From Cristatella mucedo (lineage: Eukaryota > Bryozoa > Phylactolaemata > Cristatellidae), in the NCBI GenBank assembly GCA_009760855.2, contig WPIO01000076.1, positions 798,001 through 853,500 of the forward strand: DNA of 55,500 nucleotides, read 5' to 3'. The translations under genes were made by a program, and so were the position numbers. Shown here piece by piece: positions 27,097 through 55,500 of this stretch (position 1 is its first letter; every line of letters starts with the position of its first letter). The notes below the pieces were generated by a model. That model saw only the letters and a list, made by a program, of their open reading frames with translations, was not told the origin of the DNA and searched no databases.

Positions 27097-29805
27097 AACA
27101 GGCACACACACACACACAAACACGCACACGACTCCACTAACACTCTAGCACTCCGATATCCCTTTGCGGTTTCACGGAACTTTATAAATCGTATTGGCAG
27201 AGCGATTACTTAATTGTATTGTCTCAAGACAACCACAACCTCCACTACAACCCCAACCTGAATGACCAATCCCTCCACCCAGTGACACGTGAGGAAAGCC
27301 AGCTGGCCATGCATGCCCTCCTTCCCATAACGGATATGCTGCAGTATAAAAAGACTGGCGGCTGCAATCCACTCAGCCTGCCTATGCAACTGGTAACAGC
27401 CCCACACACAAGTTTGCACGTGGTCGTTTTGTAATCAATGGCCGGCAAGCTCTTAGAAAGGAATCATCTGCCGTGCTGTCATTGCTGTTCCATGCAGATT
27501 CCACTCAGCCCTACATGCACGGATCCACCGGTCTCCAGCTGCCCGACAATACATCAGCAGGCTTGACTTCTTGTAATTTGCCGACTCTCATGCTCGAACA
27601 TTCCTATGTTAAATGATGACAAGACCAAGCCAACCAAGTGTCACATAAAACTGACGGCCTCACTTTCAAAATTGGCTCAGACAGCATTGTTCTGCTCGAG
27701 CCCTCTGGCACATGTAAAACATCTGCACATAATGAAGTTCTCGTAGGGCATTATACAAATGAATTTTATATATTAGTTTTATTAAATATTGTCTCTTGGT
27801 AGTCTCTCCTGACCTTAAAAAATAAAATATAATTCATTTGTTCAGCACCATAATAGAACTTAATTATATGCAGATGCTTTACATGTGCCGAAGGGCTGGA
27901 GCCTATGTCCTTGGTCGTTACAGGCATCATATCCCTAGGCCAAATCAGTGCAGTGTTGATTTATGTAAAGCTCAGAAATGCTTGAGATTTGTATTGATTC
28001 TCAGAGCATGTGGATTTTCTATAATGATAAAATAATAATAATAATAATAATAATGTATTAGATATAGCACCCTCAGAGAACTCAGTCTCTTTCTAGACAC
28101 TTTACATTTACTGCAAAGAAAGATTTTTGGGCCAGCACTGTACGTTGTTAATGCAGTTAAACTGCATTGAATAGGCTCCAATGTGCACTTCAAACAGCAT
28201 TCATATGCGCAGCTCCTCTACAGGTCTATCACATAAGTAGCTCTGGCCATAATAGTGGTCATAATCAACCTTACAACCGGAGCTACAGCTCCTAGCTGCT
28301 GCTCAGACTGATATAGATGGTTAATCAAGAGCAGCGATCCAGCTAACACTTTTCGTCACAATAAAAATGAAAATCCTGATCATGAAACGTCAAGTCAGAG
28401 TGTGGTTCCACGTGCACTCTGACTTACGTACAAGTGCATATGGGGAAGTAGCACAAAGCATGCTAGCATTGTCAGTAAAGCAGATTTATGTATCCTTCCT
28501 GAATGTAGAGCAACTACATTTTTGGTATCGGGACTAGTATGGCCTACAACGTCATGCTTTTTCACCCACATATAACCCACGGAATTTTGGGCCCGAAGTT
28601 TCTTATGAAAGATTCTTGCTTCGTCAAAACGCCGGTGCATGCATTGGCGAGAGTGGGGACAGAAAAAAAGCCATTCACACAGTGCACATATTGTGATAAT
28701 TTGTGTTAGGTTTCTGGGTGTACATGAATTTTCAGAGTCTTCGTATACCCACGGAGCGTCATCAGAGCCAGAAAGTGAGTCGGCCAGCCACTGACCTACC
28801 GGGTTGAGTCTCCGAAACGCTGGAAGCAGGGCAGGCACCCTCACCACCGATCTACGATGGCAGGAGTACTGGAGTTGGGTGGTGCCACAAGGCCCGAGGG
28901 ACTGACGCAGCACGGCAGACAAGGTCGCATACGTGCTGGCGGGTTGATTGATCCCGTCTCGAATTACAGGGCGAAGTAGAAACGTTTCCAGGGGTTAAGG
29001 GCACGGGTCTTCTTTAGAGTGGCGCTCGGGGCACGTGGGGATTCCCGAAGAGCCACTGGAGGAGCTTGAAGCGGCTAGCTGTTCCCTCTGTAGGAGCGCC
29101 CTGGTTATAGGGCTGGTCCGTACGTGCGTATTGAAGAGTGTTTGCGAGGAGTGTGGGGATATGACTGAACTAGACGCACTGCGATACTGTGCGCTTGCGA
29201 AAATCCGCTACTTATGCTTTGTACCTAGATCCAGTTCACGCCACGAACTCGAGGCCCCTTGGTAACGGTACGTACGGTGGCGCCAGAAACGCCGTTGGCC
29301 AGGCGACCTACTTATGGCGCGCAGACGCGCACCGAATCGAATTCGGCAGTTGGCTACGCCGCCCGGCAAGCGGCGGGCACGCCTCTTCTACCGAGCGTTC
29401 GGCGTTACAACTTTATAATAACGACGCGACACGAGGGCACGCAGGAAGTAAAGTACGAAAGGAAGAACGTTAAATTGGGGCACGACGTCAAATGCAAGAC
29501 GTTCAAAAAGGAAACTAACATCACACAGTTTTAACAGCGGACAATGAAGGCTCACGAACACTGCAGAGACAAGCAGTAGATGCCAGGTACCATGACGCCA
29601 AGCGCTTTTGAACAGCTCGAGCTCTCGCGGATGATAACTCCTACAGCAGGCAATGTGAAGAGCTACGACAGCGATTATAGTAGGAGATGAATAACTGAAC
29701 TAAAGCTGCATCTTATACAAGATTCGACGGACGGAGGTGGCCAGAAACCTTAGCGAGATCGCGGTTGCACTAACCTATCTGCCGTTCCCTTATGGAGGCA
29801 GCCAT
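4558..29805 (-). CDS. SCFD1: SCFD1/Sly1 (Sec1/Munc18 family), N-terminal 240 aa
   Basis: SCFD1 (Sly1) is the cytosolic SM protein that clasps ER-Golgi SNARE complexes (syntaxin 5 and syntaxin 18) to promote fusion. Seven coding exons can be joined: 29805-29775, 22906-22747, 12673-12583, 8224-8102, 7757-7670, 6044-5955 and 4695-4558. All have GT/AG ends and matching phases (1,2,0,0,1,1,1). They total 721 nt. The product starts [10 protein letters not shown] and contains KRMLNFN, the block [50 protein letters not shown] and [17 protein letters not shown], all in the order of vertebrate SCFD1 (642 aa). It therefore covers SM domain 1 and the start of domain 2. The remaining 400 or so residues lie beyond the left edge. 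No frame breaks were seen. The gene is divergent from ZW10. Confidence 0.93.
5180..5500 (-). mobile_element. diverged LINE-A-like 3' ORF fragment
   Basis: On the minus strand a frame reads [17 protein letters not shown], comparable with [18 protein letters not shown] near the C-terminus of LINE-A ORF2. Upstream sequence resembles the LADLHW region only loosely. It is an old, degraded copy. A short string like the LINE-A tail also appears near 5000-5040. Confidence 0.45.
5955..6044 (-). CDS. SCFD1: SCFD1 coding exon 6
   Basis: The acceptor is TTTGCAG and the donor GTAAGT. It encodes [20 protein letters not shown], then [10 protein letters not shown]. It corresponds to INRPDITDTEM...IVDSLF..FVTLG of vertebrate SCFD1. 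Ends are phase 1 to phase 1. Confidence 0.94.
6262..7018 (+). mobile_element. LINE-A-like 3' fragment
   Basis: It begins in the ARLVCR region (CAGCTAGGCTTTCCTGTCGT), continues through the LADLHW-equivalent and reaches the 3' hairpin (GTAAAGCGCCTAGAAAGAG, then TTGAATTCTCTGAGGACGCT). TATGCTCCCAAAGCCTAGAA occurs twice (6529 and 6706), pointing to an internal duplication or two overlapping copies. No (ATT)n follows. The sequence passes directly into a LINE-B tail. Confidence 0.65.
7019..7161 (+). mobile_element. LINE-B 3' tail
   Basis: GTGAGTGCGCTATACACAAC and CGTAACACCCACATAGTC, then GATGCATTACATTACATTA, match the tails at 13246-13382 and 40680-40808. This is the LINE-B terminus with an ATTAC-type repeat end. 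It follows the LINE-A hairpin with no gap. Confidence 0.6.
7670..7757 (-). CDS. SCFD1: SCFD1 coding exon 5
   Basis: The acceptor is CCTTAG and the donor GTATGT. It encodes [18 protein letters not shown], then [11 protein letters not shown]. It matches the family's VFDQYLNFI..DDMFVL segment. Ends are phase 0 to phase 1. Confidence 0.93.
8102..8224 (-). CDS. SCFD1: SCFD1 coding exon 4
   Basis: The acceptor is TTTTTACAG. The 123 nt encode [20 protein letters not shown], then [20 protein letters not shown] and K. Colinear with human SCFD1. The donor is GTTGGG, weaker than the neighbouring donors, but phase 0 on both sides fits exons 3 and 5. Confidence 0.94.
8225..9428. other. SCFD1 intron 3, no clear feature in this part
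   Basis: Between SCFD1 exons 3 and 4. Short ORFs at 8377 and 8634 (minus) show no family signature. No tandem array is seen. Possibly very old repeats. Confidence 0.4.
9429..9835 (-). mobile_element. Tc1/mariner transposase C-terminal fragment
   Basis: The minus strand reads [15 protein letters not shown], then [14 protein letters not shown], the second catalytic Asp region and the DDE-third-residue region of Tc1 transposases, followed by about 80 residues ending [11 protein letters not shown]...LVKVC. The N-terminal half is missing. The fragment is clean enough to place in the Tc1 superfamily but is not functional. Confidence 0.8.
9836..10850 (-). mobile_element. LINE-B copy with RT C-terminal region
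   Basis: On the minus strand the sequence near 10840-10620 reads [20 protein letters not shown], then ALLIGDAVV, the conserved segment after the RT catalytic motif in CR1/L2-type elements. Downstream frames are broken by stops. The 3' part repeats the sequence at 1-307 and ends with GAGTTTTGTATAGCGCACTC near 9857, the LINE-B terminus. It sits against a Tc1 fragment in SCFD1 intron 3. Confidence 0.7.
11150..11250 (-). mobile_element. possible Tc1 transposase first-Asp motif
   Basis: The minus strand reads [19 protein letters not shown], resembling the VLFSDESKFNLF motif around the first catalytic Asp of Tc1-like transposases. Upstream sequence is not alignable by eye. Weak but specific motif. 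Confidence 0.4.
11889..12050 (+). mobile_element. SINE-B copy
   Basis: GGTTTGGCCAAGGGGTTAAG is followed by a GACCGAGGTCGTTGGGTCGA head with a B-box-like GGGTCGAGCCC, then a LINE-A-like end (GATAGAGATGAAGTTCTCTT). Same order as 47137-47283. Head contains a short internal insertion relative to the other copies. Confidence 0.65.
12052..12582. other. SCFD1 intron 3, nothing recognised
   Basis: Intron sequence just downstream (on the minus strand) of exon 3. The minus-strand frame 12780-12313 is only coding over exon 3. The rest is unsupported. Confidence 0.4.
12583..12673 (-). CDS. SCFD1: SCFD1 coding exon 3
   Basis: The acceptor is TTCTAG and the donor GTAAGT. It encodes [20 protein letters not shown], then [10 protein letters not shown]. 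The human protein has the same LLHSDR and VYFVMPTEENI blocks. Ends are phase 2 to phase 0. Confidence 0.95.
12674..13245. other. SCFD1 intron 2, nothing recognised
   Basis: Sequence immediately upstream of exon 3 on the minus strand. No ORF or repeat could be assigned. Confidence 0.35.
13246..13382 (+). mobile_element. LINE-B 3' tail
   Basis: TCTGTTGGCTACCGAATGTG to GGAGATACATTATATTACA, including GCGTAACACCCACATAGTC. It is about 90% like 7019-7161 by eye. Only the terminus is present. Confidence 0.65.
13571..13726 (+). repeat. 31-bp minisatellite, 5 copies
   Basis: The unit starts CAATCCCGACCAGCCGCAGC and repeats at 13578, 13609, 13640, 13671 and 13702 with almost no divergence. The length is not a multiple of three, so the ORFs across it are incidental. 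Very homogeneous, hence young. Confidence 0.95.
14487..15213 (+). mobile_element. LINE-A 3' copy
   Basis: It starts at the LINE-A segment [18 protein letters not shown] and runs in one frame to about 15010 ([17 protein letters not shown]), then shifts frame. The 3' hairpin is present (GAGTTTTCTGAGGGCGCTTT) followed by a degraded ATT tail. It lacks the RT catalytic motif. Confidence 0.85.
15363..15540 (+). mobile_element. Tc1/mariner transposase fragment
   Basis: One frame reads [14 protein letters not shown], a stop, then WDG, clearly the [16 protein letters not shown] motif of Tc1 transposases. The upstream AAGCACACTTCC matches KHTS of the second-Asp region. The element is dead. Confidence 0.7.
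15890..16260 (-). mobile_element. diverged LINE fragment (5' RT part)
   Basis: TGATTAGCTCTAAAACTTGA and TCAGTGGCCTAACTGG recur at 25500-25520 and 25618-25632, inside the large minus-strand LINE at 24718-26770. Shared order over about 250 bp supports a second, shorter copy of that element. Confidence 0.5.
16363..16596 (-). mobile_element. Tc1/mariner transposase fragment
   Basis: The minus strand reads [20 protein letters not shown], equivalent to the [16 protein letters not shown] region, followed by about 60 residues of C-terminus. It joins LINE-A abruptly near 16597, so the LINE probably inserted into it or replaced its other half. Confidence 0.7.
16597..17954 (+). mobile_element. LINE-A copy with RT palm and 3' end
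   Basis: It starts at [20 protein letters not shown] and continues through [16 protein letters not shown] (about 16745) and [12 protein letters not shown] (about 16840), the catalytic motif with YADD changed to YVDD. The frame is open to about 17120, where a 4-base duplication (TCGTTCGTTAG) shifts it. The rest reads to FSGSL at 17711. The hairpin and (ATT)n at 17927-17953 close the element. 5' truncated, with no endonuclease. Confidence 0.9.
17990..18430 (-). mobile_element. Tc1/mariner transposase fragment
   Basis: The minus strand carries [12 protein letters not shown] (first-Asp region), [10 protein letters not shown] (the family's HGGGSVMVW) and [14 protein letters not shown] (second-Asp region, normally QQDNDPKHT). 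The third-residue region is lost where LINE-A follows. Frames are broken. Confidence 0.75.
18440..19122 (+). mobile_element. LINE-A copy, 5' truncated
   Basis: It begins at TGCTTACTGGCCTACCAGCA and reads through [20 protein letters not shown] to FRTAFSGSL at 18884, then the hairpin and (ATT)n. It is very close to the copy ending at 17954. Likely a recent insertion beside the Tc1 remnant. Confidence 0.88.
19823..20136 (+). repeat. 64-bp tandem duplication hosting SINE-A
   Basis: GGTGCTCGAATA occurs at about 19826 and again at about 20066. AATACATAAGCTTATAGTCC to CAACACAAG (from 20009) is repeated with changes from about 20074 (AATACATAGGCCTACGGTCC). The arrangement is two units of about 64 bp with a SINE-A inserted after GAATA of the first. 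Confidence 0.6.
19833..20006 (-). mobile_element. SINE-A copy
   Basis: On the minus strand: GAGCCTAGATGGCTCGCTAG with an A-box-like core, a B-box-like GGTTCGAATCTG, GGGCGATTCTTTATCGCC, AAGGCTCTTCTATCGC, and a T-rich end after AATCACTTAG. Well preserved. Confidence 0.8.
20293..20504 (+). mobile_element. LINE-A 3' UTR fragment
   Basis: CACTAACCACATTTGCATGC to the hairpin (AAAGTGCCTAGAAAGAG, then GTTCTCTGAGGGTGCTTTAT) and an (ATT)n of about 13 units. The ORF part is absent. It faces the next LINE-A tail to tail. Confidence 0.88.
20505..20633 (-). mobile_element. older LINE RT fragment between two LINE-A tails
   Basis: The minus strand reads CACTGGCTCCCTATCAAGCA, equivalent to the HWLPVKQR segment of LINE-A but diverged. 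It appears to be part of the older LINE into which both flanking LINE-A tails inserted. Confidence 0.45.
20634..21335 (-). mobile_element. LINE-A copy, antisense
   Basis: (AAT)n at about 20636, the hairpin in reverse complement, then the ORF in the minus frame from [14 protein letters not shown] back to CNSLL... at about 21310. Very similar to 18440-19122. Truncated at GACATCCCGTCTC. Confidence 0.87.
21336..22130 (-). mobile_element. old LINE RT remnant
   Basis: The minus strand reads [20 protein letters not shown], then [15 protein letters not shown], a diverged version of the [19 protein letters not shown]...DFCNSLL block. Further frames resemble the DDKTNLLV region. Heavily mutated. The upstream limit is uncertain. 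Confidence 0.55.
22747..22906 (-). CDS. SCFD1: SCFD1 coding exon 2
   Basis: The acceptor is TTTGTAG and the donor GTAAGA. The 160 nt encode TLKRMLNFN, then [18 protein letters not shown] and [13 protein letters not shown]. This is the first strand-helix region of SM domain 1 and is nearly identical to vertebrate SCFD1. The exon ends in phase 2, completed by exon 3 as leucine. Confidence 0.95.
22990..23950 (+). mobile_element. LINE-A-related copy with nested SINE
   Basis: The plus frame 23017-23259 reads [20 protein letters not shown], then [16 protein letters not shown]. It is interrupted by SINE-A at 23256 and resumes at 23440 with YLSDILA. The end has AAAGCGCCTGGACAGTAACT and (ATT)n at 23929-23950. 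It is more diverged than the main LINE-A copies. Confidence 0.7.
23256..23440 (+). mobile_element. SINE-A copy
   Basis: GTGATGACCCACTAGGTAAG (A-box region), GTGGGTTCGAATCCTGTGGT with a perfect B box GGTTCGAATCC, GGGCGATCCTTTATTGCTGC, AAGGCTCTTCTGTTGC, ending AATCAGCTAGTATTTTTTTT. Inserted in the LINE between its FLAL and TYLSDIL codons. Confidence 0.85.
24060..24717 (-). mobile_element. LINE-A-related copy, antisense
   Basis: The reverse-complement tail GCATAGCACCCTCAGCAAAC follows an AAT-rich start. The minus frames read [20 protein letters not shown], then LHWVSIKQ. The ORF is broken by several shifts. Confidence 0.65.
24718..26770 (-). mobile_element. LINE with RT and endonuclease relics, antisense
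   Basis: Starting from (AAT)n at 24718 and a short hairpin, the minus strand carries [18 protein letters not shown] and [12 protein letters not shown] (RT catalytic motif, about 25250-25180). Farther upstream [11 protein letters not shown] (about 26480) resembles the terminal SDH motif of AP-type LINE endonucleases. Frames are broken and the terminal ORF part is deleted, but this is the only copy showing both domains. It lies in SCFD1 intron 1. Confidence 0.65.
26808..26905 (+). repeat. about 49-bp tandem duplication
   Basis: TTCGAAAATTGCTTCAAGGG, then GACTGCACACGGCACAC, is followed directly by TTCGAAAATTGCTTCTAGGG and the same end. Two units, slightly diverged. Confidence 0.8.
27058..27122 (+). 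repeat. (CA)n microsatellite
   Basis: An uneven CA repeat with CAAA interruptions. ORFs reading valine-cysteine across it are artefacts. Confidence 0.9.
27698..27777 (+). mobile_element. SINE-B 3' end
   Basis: CTGGCACATGTAAAACATCT, then GAAGTTCTCGTAGGGC, ATTATACAAATGAATTTTAT. Same terminus as 47220-47281. The head is missing. Confidence 0.5.
27822..27950 (-). mobile_element. SINE-B copy, antisense
   Basis: ATAATTCATTTGTTCAGCAC and AGAACTTAATT, then TTTACATGTGCCGAAGGGCT and CCTTGGTCGT, the reverse complement of the SINE-B tail and head. Diverged. It lies tail to tail with 27698-27777. Confidence 0.55.
28030..28125 (-). mobile_element. LINE-A 3' tail
   Basis: (AAT)n, then AGCACCCTCAGAGAACTCAG, TCTCTTTCTAGACACTTTAC. 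Only the terminus is present. Confidence 0.75.
28130..29774. other. SCFD1 intron 1, CpG-rich 5' part
   Basis: Next to SCFD1 exon 1 the sequence becomes GC- and CpG-rich (roughly 28800-29480, for example ACGCCGCCCGGCAAGCGGCG), unlike the AT-richer transposon-filled rest of the intron. This fits the edge of a CpG-rich promoter domain. ORFs at 28922-28395 (minus, 175 aa) and 29035-29265 (plus, with a CSLC...CEEC pattern) have no recognisable family and are not called as genes. Confidence 0.4.
29775..29805 (-). CDS. SCFD1: SCFD1 coding exon 1
   Basis: The minus strand reads CAACATGGCTGCC, a good start context, then encodes [10 protein letters not shown] plus one base. The donor is GTTAGT. Vertebrate SCFD1 has ASIRERQ just before its conserved LKRMLNFN block, and joining to exon 2 gives an alanine codon (G plus CA) followed by TLKRMLNFN. 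The exon is only 31 nt and was found by phase and homology. Confidence 0.88.
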
Positions 29806-30414
29806 GTTGCTGACTTGTCAACGGTGTAACGTGGCAAGTTCATACTGACAAATTGTAAACATTCACCCTTTGCAGTAATTATTGTGAAAACAGCCAGATC
29901 AAATAAAGCAAACGTTCTAACAGATGATGGTTGTGTTTTTAGCAGTTCACAAGCGTCTTTAATGCAGCTCGCTACCAATTTGTAGCACATTTCCCTGAGC
30001 GGAAACAACGCGGCATTGACGTTTGGCTGGCGAGTATTACCGCCGTTCGGTTTGGCTGTCAGACCGGGTAAAGGCTATACGGACCGGGCAAATCGGCTGC
30101 TGAGCGCCTGGCCCGCCTGGTGCCCATATCAGTTATAGGTAAGTGTCGTCGTGGCCATATCTTTCAACCTCATTCTTCTTGCAGGACCGTATCCGAAGTC
30201 GCCGGGCATCACCACGCAGGCTACCGCATGGAGCCAGCCGCTCGCCTCGTGCCGCTGAGCTCGCGCGCAGAGCCGCGAGTCCCGGCGCCGATGTAGGTAG
30301 CGCCAGCTGAAGGTGGGCGACTTACTCATCGAACCTTCCTTTTTCGGCGGTGCGTCGTGTACTATATTGTCAGACCCGACTTTTGTGCTGTCCAAGGAAG
30401 TTTCGAGAAAGTGA

Positions 30415-30585
30415 GTTGAGAAGACCGGAAGAAGGGAGGAAAGGGAGGACAGGAGAGGGAGGAGAGGCAAAGGCGGAGGGTAAGGGGAAAGGAAGAAGAT
30501 GAAAGGAACGAAATTAAAGGGAGGAGAGGAAGGAGGGAGAGAAAAGGGAAAAGAGGAGAGCGAGAAGCAGTTCCAGGCGACTGTG

Positions 30586-30637
<52 letters not shown>

Positions 30638-30770
30638 TGTGTGTGTGTGTCTGTGTGTGTGTCTGTGTCTGTTTACGGGCTCTTCTCATCCTACTTCTCT
30701 TCTACCTCTATCCTCCTCTTCGTACCTACCCTCCTCTTTCCGGGACTTGCTTATCTCCGTCGTCTCTTCG
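30415..30770. repeat. polypurine / (GT)n / polypyrimidine tract
   Basis: About 160 nt almost all purine on the plus strand (30420-30575), then (GT)n with a few CT interruptions (30583-30672), then a pyrimidine-rich stretch of about 90 nt (30680-30770). It could form triplex and Z-DNA structures. Predicted ORFs here are low-complexity artefacts. Confidence 0.85.
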
Positions 30771-30773
30771 CAA

Positions 30774-32466
30774 TGGTGGTGGGCGACGGCGCACTAAAAA
30801 TACATTCATACAAGCAGCATATATATATTTGTTTCTGGGCTGTTGATAGATATTTTCACCTGCTTTGCATTATTTTAATATGGCTAGCATCGTAGAAAAC
30901 CCTCTCGATTACCCGAACGAATTTACAGCCACTTCAGTGGTGACCATGCTGCTAGGGTTGATTTTATGCCCGGATGTGCAGGCTCCCTCCGACCAATCCG
31001 GCTAATGTTCATCCTCCAAGCAAGGCTTGGTAGCTTAGCTGGTTTCTCTCGCCTGTCCGAACGGCAATGTTTTTCCAACGTCTTGCCCGTTGTTAAAGTT
31101 GGCCAACTTTCGAGCTGTCTGGATGCAGCTTTAGGACCCATAGCACGTCGGGCCTTACTGCTTTGTCGAGCCTCTAACGGTTTACATGTTTAGGCAGCTG
31201 TTCCCTGCTTGAGTGCACATGGCGGCTCTCCTTAAGGCATCAGCATCTGCAGAGTGTACTCTGACCCCCAGCTGTGCGTGCTGTTTCAATTTCAAAGCTA
31301 TAGTAGCAGCCTTAGCAGTCGATACAGGGTGCTGTTCGGTGTACATTCTGGATCGCCTTCTGCTGCGAACCTCTTTGCTTCCAGTGTTTCCCAATGATGA
31401 AGTTTAGTACATGCTACACGTATTCCCCAAACCGGTGGTGGTGTAATGTGCATAACTTACCTCAAACTAGTGTCTGCAGTAAGAATGATTTAGTGAATAC
31501 AGAGGTAAATCGGCCTAGGCAGTTCAAAAGCAACCTCACGACCTTGTTCGTGCGCACAGGTGCTCATATATGCTTGGAAACCAATGTGTTGCTATTATAA
31601 TAATAACGCACTTGTTTTGCACCCAGTGGAAGTAAATCACTGTTTGACCTGCAAGTAGTGAGTCATAGACGTCTGGACGAGATGTCACAAATGCATGCAT
31701 CAGTTTGGCTGTGATATGTATTCCCATCTAAGGTAGTCCGAATTTTTGCTATTTTAAGTAACTGAAAATTGGCATATTGAGGCATGTTGAGTTCATTCGA
31801 TCACATTTAGTGCTTACTGGCCTACCGGCACGTGCAATCAAGCGATTACAGCTGGGGCAAAACTCCGCAGCTAGGCTTGTCTGTCGTGAGCATTGCAGTT
31901 GCCACATCACACCATTTCTCGCCGACCTGCACTGGCTACCAGTCAAGCAAAGGATCGACTTCAAGGTTTTGTCGCTCACTTTTAGGTCACTTCATTCTTT
32001 GGCTCCAGCCTATCTCTCAGATCTACAGCACCACCAGGCCAAGCATCGTACCACCCGCTTTTCGGAATCCAGCAGTTTACCAATACCTCATACAAACCTC
32101 AAATCCTTTGGAGACCGTGCATTTAGTTCGTATGCTCCCGAAGCCTCACTCCTGACTTGCGTCAGAACATTCCCTGACTTGACCGAATTTAAAAAGAACT
32201 TAAAAACACGCCTATTTATGACAGCATTTAGTGGGTCCCTGTGATTCGTCCTTGATGTGCTTATGCGTGCTGACACTGCATGCTGCCACTAACCACACTT
32301 GCATGCTGACCCTGTGCATGTCACCCCTAACCAAGTTATTCATGTTTGTTTTTCAAGCATGATTTTACTTACCATTCAGTTGCATTTCACTTTGCAGCAA
32401 ATGTAAAGCGTCTAGAAAGAGATTAAGTTCTCTGAGGGCACTTTATCAAGTGCATTATTATTATAG
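30774..32466 (+). repeat. 1.69-kb near-identical duplication, copy 1
   Basis: From GTGGGCGACGGCGCACTAAA to the LINE-A (ATT)n tail this segment matches 53152-54838 almost base for base, with a few substitutions and indels mainly in the first 60 bp. The first kilobase is not LINE-A ORF sequence. Its start (TTTCTGGGCTGTTGATAGAT and beyond) resembles 37475-37590. It lies in the shared upstream region. Confidence 0.92.
31805..32466 (+). mobile_element. LINE-A copy inside duplication copy 1
   Basis: It starts TGCTTACTGGCCTACCGGCA, reads [20 protein letters not shown] to FMTAFSGSL at 32244, then the hairpin and a short (ATT) tail. A deletion removes part of the AWNSLP block (reads APEASLLTC). Its 3' end is 88 bp from the ZW10 start codon. 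Confidence 0.88.
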
Positions 32467-32554
32467 TTCCGGTTGAGCTCTGCGCTGAGTTTTGCACGTA
32501 TATTTTAGTCAGTGGTATGCTATGTCACAGTCCTGAGTGCCACAGTACCTTGAA

Positions 32555-55500
<22,946 letters not shown>

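Larger units (their letters stand above)
29806..32554. promoter_or_regulatory. shared upstream region of SCFD1 and ZW10
   Basis: The start codons of SCFD1 (minus, 29805) and ZW10 (plus, 32555) bracket this interval, so both promoters and 5' UTRs must lie in it or overlap its ends. The SCFD1-proximal part (to about 30320) is CpG-rich. The middle has a purine tract, (GT)n and a pyrimidine tract. The ZW10-proximal part is a 1.7-kb LINE-tailed repeat ending 88 bp before the ZW10 ATG. Removing that repeat leaves about 1.06 kb. No TATA box could be assigned. Confidence 0.5.

Noticed and set aside
28395-28922. 175-aa minus-strand ORF in SCFD1 intron 1
   Set aside because: No recognisable motif, no splice context, and it lies within the intron between confirmed exons 1 and 2. 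Treated as chance in a GC-rich stretch.
29035-29265. 76-aa ORF with CSLC and CEEC pairs, zinc-finger-like
   Set aside because: Cysteine spacing does not fit a known zinc-binding module well, and the ORF lies in CpG-rich intron sequence antisense to SCFD1 without other support.
30129-30689. 186-aa minus-strand ORF with a His-Thr repeat
   Set aside because: Created by the (GT)n microsatellite and the purine tract. Low complexity without conserved sequence.

Overview
This is a eukaryotic, almost certainly metazoan (probably invertebrate), genomic window. It has intron-rich genes with GT-AG introns of 58 nt to about 10 kb, a dense load of non-LTR retrotransposons (CR1/L2-like), tRNA-derived SINEs and Tc1/mariner remnants, and long microsatellites. 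The species cannot be named from the sequence alone. I see no bacterial operon, phage or CRISPR features.

Two conserved genes were reconstructed exon by exon, with splice phases that agree at every junction. On the minus strand, SCFD1 (Sly1, the Sec1/Munc18 protein of ER-Golgi fusion) starts at 29805. It has seven coding exons in the window (29805-29775, 22906-22747, 12673-12583, 8224-8102, 7757-7670, 6044-5955, 4695-4558), covering about the first 240 residues, and it continues off the left edge. On the plus strand, ZW10 (kinetochore RZZ and NRZ/Dsl1 tether subunit) starts at 32555. It has ten coding exons in the window (32555-32591, 32700-32902, 34285-34524, 41005-41122, 41999-42807, 42866-42939, 47390-47589, 51280-51501, 55088-55222, 55456 onward), about 694 codons, and it runs off the right edge. 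The genes are divergent, with start codons 2.75 kb apart. Their products work at the same step: the ZW10 tether and the Sly1 SM protein both act on ER/Golgi SNAREs such as syntaxin 18 and syntaxin 5.

Layout: 1-4557 is a SCFD1 intron with a LINE-B fragment, an unidentified retrocopy-like coding relic and a SINE. 4558-13000 holds six SCFD1 exons with old transposon pieces. 13000-29774 holds SCFD1 exon 2 and two large introns packed with nested LINE-A copies, Tc1 fragments and SINEs. 29806-32554 is the shared upstream region, interrupted by a 1.7-kb LINE-tailed repeat. 32555-55500 is ZW10, its introns filled with LINE-A, LINE-B, Tc1 and SINE copies, two minisatellites and very long (GT)n and (GGAT)n tracts.

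Repeat families use working names. LINE-A is a CR1/L2-like RT element whose 3' end is a conserved hairpin followed by (ATT)n. LINE-B is a second RT element ending in an ATTAC-rich tail. SINE-A and SINE-B have tRNA-like heads, and the SINE-B 3' end resembles the LINE-A 3' end. SINE-C and SINE-D are weaker tRNA-like repeats. No LINE in the window has an intact ORF. Repeat boundaries are approximate, read by eye.
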